Positions 51,238-58,324 of a DNA stretch of 64,000 nt are shown here, piece by piece. This stretch comes from Polynucleobacter sp. AP-Titi-500A-B4 (GTDB lineage Bacteria; Pseudomonadota; Gammaproteobacteria; Burkholderiales; Burkholderiaceae): assembly GCF_018688095.1 (NCBI RefSeq), contig NZ_CP061311.1, positions 1,334,120 through 1,398,119 of the forward strand, written 5' to 3'. The notes beneath the pieces were generated by a model. That model was not told the DNA's origin and did not search any database. It was given only the letters and a program-made list of their open reading frames with translations. The first letter of the stretch is position 1. Each line of letters opens with the position of its first letter. Position numbers and translations under genes: made by a program.

Positions 51238-52170
51238 CTACAGAGCAAAGAACTGCCCTACCTGTAGATTCAATTCTTTAGCCAATTCGGCACCAGTGAC
51301 TTTTCCTGCAGCGCCTTTAGCTTTGAGAACTTCGATCTGTCCGCCGTGGCAGGCGATGAAGAAAGAATCTAAGGTGATCTGAGTAACTTCACCAGGCTTA
51401 CCTTTGACCGCGCCAAAGGTAGCAGCAACATGCTTATGGCAATCGTAGATCTGTACTTTTTGCTCACCAAACTTGGTCCATGCGCCGGGCGCAGGATTAC
51501 AAGCACGAATGAGGTTGTAGATTTGACTAATGTGTGTGGCCCAATGAATCTGCGCCGCATTGGCATCAAACCAACCTTCATAGTTAGCTAGTGATTCATC
51601 TTGAACGATCTCTTGATGCTTGCCAGCAACTACTAGATCGGCAGCCTCAAGCAAAGCTTTCACACCAATTGGGAATAGGTGATCAAAATAGATCTTGCCT
51701 AAAGTATCATCGGGCCCAATAGCCACTTCTTTTTGCAAAATCACTTCACCTTCATCCAGGCCATCGGATGGACGGAAGATCGTTAAACCTGTTTTATCTT
51801 CACCTAAAGCAATCGCCCAGTTAATAGCACTTGGGCCGCGATATTTTGGCAGTAGCGATGGATGATATTGAATCGTGCCGTGTTTCGGAATTTTGCAAAG
51901 CTCCTGTGGCACAAACTGTAGTACATATGCCATGACACAGATATCAGCCTGACTATCAATCATGGCCTGAGCTGCCTCAGGCCCCTTGAGAGAGGCGAAC
52001 TGCAAAGGTGTTAAACCCTTTGCTAACGCTGCCTCTTTAAGCACTTCTGGTTTAGTGGATTTGGGATTATCTGGAGGGCAAAAAACCGCAACGATCTCGT
52101 CACCACGATCTAAAAAAGCTTCTAATGCAGCTTTACCAAAATCGGCACTCCCAATCAACGCAACCCGCAT
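51238..52170 (-). CDS. Formyltransferase, 10-formyl-THF hydrolase type
   Basis: 310 residues. The layout matches the N-terminal folate domain of 10-formyl-THF dehydrogenase (ALDH1L1) better than methionyl-tRNA formyltransferase: KHGTIQYHPSLLPKYRGPSA with His103, INWAIALGEDKTGLTI, Asp139 in DGLDEGEVILQKE, then a smaller C-terminal domain starting near PGAWTKFGEQK. The Asn of the tRNA formyltransferase triad is Gln101 here. It lies one base after the first Frc gene, so a role in moving the formyl group between CoA/formate and tetrahydrofolate during oxalate use is plausible. The exact reaction is unknown. Confidence 0.75.
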   Translation of the reverse strand: MRVALIGSADFGKAALEAFLDRGDEIVAVFCPPDNPKSTKPEVLKEAALAKGLTPLQFASLKGPEAAQAMIDSQADICVMAYVLQFVPQELCKIPKHGTIQYHPSLLPKYRGPSAINWAIALGEDKTGLTIFRPSDGLDEGEVILQKEVAIGPDDTLGKIYFDHLFPIGVKALLEAADLVVAGKHQEIVQDESLANYEGWFDANAAQIHWATHISQIYNLIRACNPAPGAWTKFGEQKVQIYDCHKHVAATFGAVKGKPGEVTQITLDSFFIACHGGQIEVLKAKGAAGKVTGAELAKELNLQVGQFFAL

Positions 52171-52171
52171 C

Positions 52172-53419
52172 TTAAATAACCTTATCGTGACGGAGAGAAA
52201 TCAATTCATCAGTGGAATAACCCAACTCACTGAGAATCTCATCGGTATGTTCACCAAGCAACGGCGAACGAGTCACTTCGGTTGGGCTATCAGACATCTT
52301 GATTGGGTTACCAACAGTCAGGTACTTGCCACGAATGGGGTGATCAACCTCAACCACCGTGCCAGTAGCACGAAGTGCAGGCTCTTCAGCAATTTCTTTC
52401 ATGGACAAAATTGGACCACATGGGATGTCATATTTATTCAATACGTCCATCACTTCAAACTTGGTCATAGTCATAGTCCATTTTTCGATCTCGCCAAAGA
52501 TCTCCATCAAGTGTGGCAAGCGTGCCATGGGAGATGCGAAGCGAACATCCGTAATCCAGTCTTCACGACCAATCACTTTACAAACCGCTTCCCAAACTGG
52601 GGCTTGAACAATTACATACATATAGGCATTAGGATCTGTTTCCCAGCCTTTACATTTCACAATCCAACCAGGCTGACCACCACCAGAGGCATTACCTGCG
52701 CGAGGTACAGCATCACCGAACTCACCGTTCGGAAACTGTGGGTACTCTTGCATCAAACCAACACGCTCTAAACGCTGTTGATCGCGCAACTTCACACGAC
52801 ATAAGTTCAATACTGCATCTTGCATTGCTGCCAATACCTTCTGACCACGACCAGAGTGAGTGCGTTGATAGAGTGCGGTCACGATACCCAATGCCAAATG
52901 CAAACCAGTGCCGCTGTCACCAATTTGCGCGCCCGTCACCATCGGAGGACCATCATCAAAACCAGTTGTGGATGCAGAACCACCTGCGCATTGCGCGACG
53001 TTCTCATACACTTTGCAATCTTCGTATGGCCCAGGACCAAAACCCTTAACCGATGCCATGATCATCATGGGATTCAATTCTTGAATACGTTCCCAAGAAA
53101 AGCCCATGCGATCCAATGCACCCGGTGCAAAATTCTCAACCAATACGTCACACTCTTTAATGAGGCGCTCGAGAATTTCTTTACCCTTTTGGGTTTTGGT
53201 ATTTACGGTGATTGAGCGCTTGTTGTGGTTCAACATCGTGAAATACAAACTATCCGCGTCTGGAATATCGCGTAGCTGACCGCGAGTAGCATCGCCTTCT
53301 CCTGATTTTTCTACCTTGATCACATCTGCACCGAACCAAGCCAGCAACTGAGTACAGGTTGGCCCCGATTGAACGTGCGTAAAGTCGAGGATTTTGACCC
53401 CTTCTAGTGCTTTTGCCAT
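52172..53419 (-). CDS. frc: Formyl-CoA transferase paralogue, class III CoA-transferase
   Basis: 415 residues of CaiB/BaiF type. The catalytic Asp168 is in QIGDSGTGLHL and the CoA-site Gln in FTHVQSGP. The glycine loop reads NASGGGQPGW, with Ser in place of one Gly of the GGGGQ seen in the second copy and in Oxalobacter Frc. Residue 48, Trp in the best-studied enzymes, is Gln. Strongly related to the 54-55 kb copy but clearly diverged, so its acyl donor or acceptor may differ. GGGA lies upstream of the ATG. The formyltransferase gene follows one base later. Confidence 0.85.
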   Translation of the reverse strand: MAKALEGVKILDFTHVQSGPTCTQLLAWFGADVIKVEKSGEGDATRGQLRDIPDADSLYFTMLNHNKRSITVNTKTQKGKEILERLIKECDVLVENFAPGALDRMGFSWERIQELNPMMIMASVKGFGPGPYEDCKVYENVAQCAGGSASTTGFDDGPPMVTGAQIGDSGTGLHLALGIVTALYQRTHSGRGQKVLAAMQDAVLNLCRVKLRDQQRLERVGLMQEYPQFPNGEFGDAVPRAGNASGGGQPGWIVKCKGWETDPNAYMYVIVQAPVWEAVCKVIGREDWITDVRFASPMARLPHLMEIFGEIEKWTMTMTKFEVMDVLNKYDIPCGPILSMKEIAEEPALRATGTVVEVDHPIRGKYLTVGNPIKMSDSPTEVTRSPLLGEHTDEILSELGYSTDELISLRHDKVI

Positions 53420-53488
53420 GATTTAAGTCCCAATAAGAATAAAAATTTTGAATTAATGCAATTTTACCAGCGGGGAATTTTGGAAAAC

Positions 53489-53516
53489 GGTCTATGCCCA
53501 ATTTTTGGGCACGACC
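53489..53516 (-). terminator. Hairpin between PAS gene and first frc
   Basis: TGCCCAA/TTGGGCA with a three-base loop is extended by GGTC/GACC across a small internal bulge. It lies 32 bases after the PAS gene stop and may end that transcript or shape the frc leader. There is no long T run directly after it. Confidence 0.45.
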
Positions 53517-53547
53517 TGCTTTTTTGACCCAATAGGTCTATATGTGG

Positions 53548-53976
53548 CTAGGGCTGGGGATTTTCAAGGTCAGCAAGGCGTTTCTTGAGAGCCCTCTCCT
53601 CAGCAAATCGAGCAGTTTCATCCCGAATGATGGCTACCACTCCATTTGCCTTGTGATTGTCATCAAACAGCATCCCTACGGTAAAGGCAATTGAAAGCTT
53701 GCTACCGTCCTTATGCTTTGCAGGAACCTTGAGTAGTGATGTTCCATAGCGGGTTGTGCCTGTCTCCATGGAATGGCCATAGCCAACATTATGCTGATGC
53801 TTCTGACGGTCGGGAACAATCATATCCAGAGTACTGCCTAGTGCTTCTTCTTCAGAGTATCCAAAAACTCGAGTTGCAGCAGGATTCCATAAAACAATCT
53901 TTTCATGAGCATCGGCAACAATGATGGCATCACCGACACACTCCACTAATTGATGCAGATCTATATTGGTATTCAT
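53548..53976 (-). CDS. Single PAS-domain protein
   Basis: 142 residues consisting of one PAS domain plus PAC end: AIIVADAHEKIVLWNPAATRVFGYSEEEALG, then HKDGSKLSIAFTVG and VVAIIRDETARF, and a short C-terminal helix. There is no kinase, GGDEF or DNA-binding part. PAS folds sense small ligands, redox or light through a bound cofactor, or bind partner proteins. It sits between the two frc genes in the oxalate cluster. TAGACT lies exactly six bases before the ATG without a Shine-Dalgarno, so it may have its own leaderless transcript. Confidence 0.85.
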   Translation of the reverse strand: MNTNIDLHQLVECVGDAIIVADAHEKIVLWNPAATRVFGYSEEEALGSTLDMIVPDRQKHQHNVGYGHSMETGTTRYGTSLLKVPAKHKDGSKLSIAFTVGMLFDDNHKANGVVAIIRDETARFAEERALKKRLADLENPQP

Positions 53977-54045
53977 ATTTTCAGTCTACAGAAAAAAGGC
54001 GCTCACAAGGAGCGCCTTCAAAGTTATGCTAATGAATTATCGTTA

Positions 54046-55296
54046 TTAAACTGCTTTAGCTGCATGCAATTTAGCGATGTCATCCGTGCTGTAACCAAGG
54101 TCAGACAACACTTCATCAGTGTGCTCACCTAATACAGGAGATGGCTTCACTTCGATTTCCAAATCAGAAAACTTGATTGGGCTACCGATAGTCAAATACT
54201 TGCCACGTACTTTGTGGTCAACTTCAACAATCGAACCGCTCTTACGCAAGTCTGGTGATGCAGCCAATTCCTTCATGGAGAGAACTGGAGCACATGGAAT
54301 ATCGAACTTGCGGAGGATGTCCACAGCTTCGTACTTAGTCTTATCTTTGAGCCAATCTTCAATCGTTGCGAAGATGTCAAAAATCTTATCTTGACGCGCT
54401 TCGGCAGTCATATAGGCTGGATCCGTTGCCCACTCTGGTTTGCCCAAAGCTTTCGTGATTGGTTCCCAAGCGTGACCTTGAATTGTAAAGTAGATGTATG
54501 CGTTTGGATCAGTTTCCCAACCCTTACACTTCAACACCCAACCTGGCTGACCGCCACCACCAGCGTTACCGCCACGTGGAACTACGTCAGTGAATGAACC
54601 GTGTGGATACTGTGGGTACTCTTCCAGGTAGCCAACTTTGTCCAAACGTTGTTGATCGCGCAACTTCACACGGCACAAGTTCAATACAGCGTCTTGCATT
54701 GAGCAAGATACTTTTTGACCACGGCCAGTTTTTTCACGTTGCATCAAGGCAGTCAAAATACCAATTGCCAAGTGCATACCAGTATTAGAGTCGCCCAAAG
54801 CAGCAGCAGAAACAGTAGGAGGACCATCCCAGAAACCAGTAGTTGAAGCAGCGCCACCAGCACACTGAGCAACGTTCTCATACACTTTTAAGTCTTCGTA
54901 TGAGTGACCATCGCTAAAACCTTTAACAGAAGCCATGATCATTTTCGGGTTTAATTCTTGAATACGCTTCCAAGAGAAGCCCATACGATCCAAGGCGCCT
55001 GGACCAAAGTTCTCCACCATCACATCAGAGGTCTTAATCATCTTCTCCAACACTTCCTTACCTTCTTGGGTCTTAGTGTCGAGTGTCAAAGAACGCTTAT
55101 TACCGTTGAGCATGGTGAAGTACAAAGCATCTGCGCCTGGAATATCGCGCAATTGGCTGCGGGTTACGTCGCCAGAACCTGGACGTTCTACTTTAATCAC
55201 GTCAGCACCATACCAAGCCAAAAGCTGTGTACATGCAGGACCAGCTTGCACGTGGGTGAAGTCAATAATACGAATACCGTCTAATGGTTTAGTCAT
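54046..55296 (-). CDS. frc: Formyl-CoA:oxalate CoA-transferase
   Basis: 416 residues. It transfers CoA from formyl-CoA to oxalate, giving oxalyl-CoA and formate. The catalytic Asp169 (ALGDSNTGMHL), Gln17 (FTHVQAGP), GFWDGPP and the intact glycine loop NAGGGGQPGW match Oxalobacter Frc closely; residue 48 is Gln instead of Trp. AAGGAG precedes the ATG. It lies 49 bases after oxc on the same strand, so they form the catabolic core. Confidence 0.93.
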   Translation of the reverse strand: MTKPLDGIRIIDFTHVQAGPACTQLLAWYGADVIKVERPGSGDVTRSQLRDIPGADALYFTMLNGNKRSLTLDTKTQEGKEVLEKMIKTSDVMVENFGPGALDRMGFSWKRIQELNPKMIMASVKGFSDGHSYEDLKVYENVAQCAGGAASTTGFWDGPPTVSAAALGDSNTGMHLAIGILTALMQREKTGRGQKVSCSMQDAVLNLCRVKLRDQQRLDKVGYLEEYPQYPHGSFTDVVPRGGNAGGGGQPGWVLKCKGWETDPNAYIYFTIQGHAWEPITKALGKPEWATDPAYMTAEARQDKIFDIFATIEDWLKDKTKYEAVDILRKFDIPCAPVLSMKELAASPDLRKSGSIVEVDHKVRGKYLTIGSPIKFSDLEIEVKPSPVLGEHTDEVLSDLGYSTDDIAKLHAAKAV

Positions 55297-55345
55297 GTTT
55301 GTTTCTCCTTAAGTGTTTCTTATTTACTTCCAAATGAATTTGACA

Positions 55346-57055
55346 TTACTTCTTAGCAGCTGCTGTGGATGGGTTTAAGTTTGTTAAACGTCCACTTTCA
55401 GTACCTGCAGTTTCATCAATAACAGCATTGATGAGGGCTGGTTTACCGGCAGCAATAGCTTCTGTTAACGCTGCTTCTAATTCTGCTGGGGTCGTTACGT
55501 AGTAACCAACGCCACCAAATGCTTCAATCATCTTGTCGTAACGCGCATCTTTAACAAACACTGTCGGCGCAACATCAGCACCACCTGTAGGGTTCACATC
55601 AGTACCACGGTATACGCCGTTGTTATTAAATACAACCGTAGTAATTGGCAAGTTGTAACGGCAAACGGTTTCGAGCTCCATGCCGCTAAAACCAAAGGCG
55701 CTATCGCCTTCCACTGCTACGGTTGGCAAACCACTAGTGACAGCAGCGCCAATGGCGTAGCCCATACCAATTCCCATAATGCCCCAAGTACCAGAGTCAA
55801 AGCGCTTACGTGGCTTGTACATATCCACGATGGCACGGCAGTAATCCAAAGTATTTGCACCTTCGTTGACCAAGTTCACATCTGGGTTTTTCTTGATCAC
55901 ATCACGAATCACACGCAATGCACCATGGAAGTTCATAGGGTTCGCTTCTTTGGCCAATGTTTCAGCCATCTTCGCCATGTTTTTATCTTTTTTCTCATTG
56001 ATGGCGTTGATCCATTCAGCACTTGGCTTCGGCACTACAGCAATACCCTTCAAGAGTTCGCCTACGCATGAGCCAACATCACCAATTAATGGAGCTGCGA
56101 TTTGTACGTTGCTATCGACTTCGTTTGCTTGAATATCGATTTGGATAAATTTCTTAGGATCTTTGCCCCATGTCTTACCCTTGCCGTGGGCAAGTAACCA
56201 GTTCAAACGCGCACCAACTAACAACACTGCATCGGCTTCAGCCAATACAAATGAACGCGCTGCAGAAGCAGATTGTGGGTGGTTATCTGGCAACAAACCT
56301 TTAGCCATGGACATTGGCAAATAAGGAATACCAGACTTTTCGATCAAATCACGAATCTCTTTATCGGCTTGTGCATAAGCGGCGCCTTTACCCAAAAGAA
56401 TCAAGGGACGCTTAGCGCCTTTGAGTACGTCCAATGCGCGTGCTACTGCATCGGCGGCTGGGATTTGACGTGGAACTGGATCGATCACTTTGAAGATAGA
56501 TTTCTTGGCTTCTTCAACCGGCATAGTTTGGCTCAGCAACTGTGCTGGCAAATCTAAATACACGCCGCCTGGACGACCAGATACAGCAGCACGAATTGCA
56601 CGAGCAAAGCCGATACCAATATCTTCAATGTGATTAATACGATACGCAGCTTTGCAATAGGGCTTGGCAGCGTTGAGTTGATCCATCTCTTCGTAGTCAC
56701 CCTGTTGCAAGTCAACGATTTCACGTTCGCTTGAGCCAGAGATCAAAATCATTGGGAAGCAGTTCACAGTAGCGTTAGCCAAAGCTGTTAAACCGTTTAA
56801 GAAACCTGGCGCAGAAACGGTCATGCAAATACCAGGCATCTGAGTCATATAACCTGCAATTGCTGCAGCATTACCAGCATGCTGCTCATGACGGAAACCA
56901 ATAAAGCGCATACCTTCTGCTTGTGCCAAACGGCATAAGTCAGTAATTGGAATACCAACAAGACCGAAAATCGTATTGAGGTCATTTGCTTTTAAAGCAT
57001 CAATGACGAGATGGAAGCCATCGGTTAATTGTGTGTTTTGGTTATCTGTTGTCAT
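55346..57055 (-). CDS. oxc: Oxalyl-CoA decarboxylase
   Basis: 569 residues, the usual length. This thiamine-diphosphate enzyme converts oxalyl-CoA to formyl-CoA and CO2. The catalytic Glu57 is in FRHEQHAGNAA, and the ThDP motif starts at EGDSAFGFSGME and ends in VVFNNNGVYRG. The C-terminus carries the CoA-site region AGTESGRLTNLNP. No Shine-Dalgarno is seen at the ATG. The upstream region holds an Fnr-like site and a GC-rich hairpin leader. It heads the oxc-frc operon. Confidence 0.96.
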   Translation of the reverse strand: MTTDNQNTQLTDGFHLVIDALKANDLNTIFGLVGIPITDLCRLAQAEGMRFIGFRHEQHAGNAAAIAGYMTQMPGICMTVSAPGFLNGLTALANATVNCFPMILISGSSEREIVDLQQGDYEEMDQLNAAKPYCKAAYRINHIEDIGIGFARAIRAAVSGRPGGVYLDLPAQLLSQTMPVEEAKKSIFKVIDPVPRQIPAADAVARALDVLKGAKRPLILLGKGAAYAQADKEIRDLIEKSGIPYLPMSMAKGLLPDNHPQSASAARSFVLAEADAVLLVGARLNWLLAHGKGKTWGKDPKKFIQIDIQANEVDSNVQIAAPLIGDVGSCVGELLKGIAVVPKPSAEWINAINEKKDKNMAKMAETLAKEANPMNFHGALRVIRDVIKKNPDVNLVNEGANTLDYCRAIVDMYKPRKRFDSGTWGIMGIGMGYAIGAAVTSGLPTVAVEGDSAFGFSGMELETVCRYNLPITTVVFNNNGVYRGTDVNPTGGADVAPTVFVKDARYDKMIEAFGGVGYYVTTPAELEAALTEAIAAGKPALINAVIDETAGTESGRLTNLNPSTAAAKK

Positions 57056-57179
57056 AGAAATTTTTATGTGAACTACAAGCTACCACCAGGGGGTGGCCCC
57101 ATGCAGCTTAGCTTTCGCTAGTGTCTCCAATTAAGTTATTCATCGCACTACGGGTAATGCTCCCGCTTGGCTGAGGTGA

Positions 57180-57222
57180 ATATTAGGCTTGGGGTGAGGG
57201 TTCATCATTGACTTCGGTCAAT
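57180..57222 (-). promoter_or_regulatory. Class II Fnr/Crp-type promoter of oxc-frc
   Basis: ATTGAC-N4-GTCAAT at 57207-57222 is a perfect inverted repeat of the Fnr half-site type. On the minus strand, TAATAT (57180-57185) begins exactly 30 bases past its centre, which puts the site at -41.5 if transcription starts near 57173. The adjacent regulator has the matching E-x-x-S-R recognition helix. The leader to oxc would be about 118 bases. Confidence 0.6.
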
Positions 57223-57269
57223 TTCCCTCAAATCCCTCATCCCCAAAGGGGTGCGGACCTTCAAAAGGC

Positions 57270-57887
57270 TTATATAAACAGTTCTTTGTGCTTCGTTTTG
57301 AGGCGGCTCAAGGTCTCTGGGGAGAGATTGAGGTAGGCAGCCAGCTCCTTTTTAGGGAGGAGCTCGAATAGGTCTTCATATTTGCGCAAAAAGCGCTCCA
57401 CCCGACCTGGGGCATCTAACATGTGGAGGGTGATGGTATGAGCCATGATCTCGCTCATCAAGCGCATCACCTCGAATTCAAAGCTTTCCTTGAGCGACTT
57501 ATGCTCATCGAGAAACTCGGCCCACTTTTTCAGAGGCATCCGAGCCACGCGGGCCTTGGTGACACAAGCAATACTGTAAGGAGCTGCCGTCTTAAGACGC
57601 CATGCCGCATAGCTAGTTTCAATATCTTTTTCGATGGCAAAGCGCAGAATCATTTCTTTTGCATCTGCACTAGAAACAATGCGCTTGAGAATGCCGTCCA
57701 GGACAAAATACTGCTCCATCTGGTGATCACCTTGGTGCAGCAAAATTTCTGATTTTTTGAGGTCTGAGACCTCTAGATGGCGCTCTAATTCGGCCATTGC
57801 GGCTTCATCTAGGCTTTTGAGGACTGAGTTTTGCCTCAGCTGAAGCCGAATCAAGTTTTTTTCGGGGTGCTTATCTAATACAGTCAT
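57270..57887 (-). CDS. Crp/Fnr-family regulator of the oxalate cluster
   Basis: 205 residues. A cyclic-nucleotide-like beta-roll (about 20-120, HQGDHQMEQYFVLDGILKRI) is followed by a dimer helix and a C-terminal winged helix whose recognition helix reads LSPETLSRLKTKHK. The PET-L-SR pattern is that of Fnr (VETISR), which predicts TTGAY half-sites. The N-terminal Cys cluster of Fnr is absent, so oxygen sensing by Fe-S is unlikely. It lies 214 bases upstream of oxc in the same direction, and the predicted site is in between. The effector is unknown; an oxalate-pathway signal is an inference. Confidence 0.85.
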   Translation of the reverse strand: MTVLDKHPEKNLIRLQLRQNSVLKSLDEAAMAELERHLEVSDLKKSEILLHQGDHQMEQYFVLDGILKRIVSSADAKEMILRFAIEKDIETSYAAWRLKTAAPYSIACVTKARVARMPLKKWAEFLDEHKSLKESFEFEVMRLMSEIMAHTITLHMLDAPGRVERFLRKYEDLFELLPKKELAAYLNLSPETLSRLKTKHKELFI

Positions 57888-57980
57888 GAATCTTTCGTCC
57901 TAGACCTAGCATTGTAGGCTTTTTTACCCCAAAAAGCCGAATTAACCCTGTTTTGCAAGCCTCTTCAAGCTAGAATGGAG

Positions 57981-58168
57981 GCGTCGTGGTGCTTTATTGC
58001 TGTGCAATAGAGTTAAACGGGAAACACTAAACGTGTGCTGCCCCCGCAACGGTAGGTAAATGCCTCAAAAATCACCATTTTTGAGGTCAGGAATCTGAAT
58101 ACGCCACTGTGCGCGTCAATCGCATGGGAAGGCCAGATTCTGAGATTTACTAGCCCGGATACCGGCCA
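57981..58168 (+). ncRNA. Cobalamin riboswitch controlling btuB
   Basis: The conserved core is clear: GTTAAACGGGAAACAC, GTGTGCTGCCCCCGCAACGGTA, CACTGTGCG, CATGGGAAGGCC and the closing GCCCGGATACCGGCC. The expression platform runs from 58169 to the receptor start at 58325 and includes a GC-rich stretch that could pair with the AGGAAG ribosome site. Adenosylcobalamin binding would lower receptor expression. This fills most of the 437-base gap between the Crp/Fnr gene and btuB. Confidence 0.92.
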
Positions 58169-58324
58169 AGACAGGTGGAATTTCGCGGACGGGGATCTTC
58201 GCGCGCCGATGACAGCGCTCGGTCTAACCCTGCCGCCAAATTGACGCAAACTCCTGCACGAGAAATTCTGTTCGACCCAGCTTACGGGGAAGTGAGCTAG
58301 GCAATCGATAACAGGAAGTCAACA

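Noticed and set aside
51238..52170. Calling the formyltransferase methionyl-tRNA formyltransferase (fmt)
   Set aside because: The Asn-x-His motif is Gln-x-His, the surrounding HPSLLPKYRG block matches the 10-formyl-THF hydrolase type, and def, the usual fmt neighbour, is absent.
51986..52771. A 261-codon plus-strand open frame across the formyltransferase/frc boundary
   Set aside because: It lies antisense to two well-supported genes, has no recognisable domain or ribosome site, and its composition is that of a shadow frame.
57207..57222. TTGAC/GTCAA repeat read as an RNA hairpin with a TTCG loop ending the Crp/Fnr gene
   Set aside because: A terminator would need a T run, which is absent. 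The exact class II spacing to TAATAT and the matching recognition helix favour a DNA site. An RNA role is not excluded.
58013..58249. A 78-codon minus-strand frame upstream of btuB
   Set aside because: It is the reverse complement of the conserved cobalamin riboswitch core.
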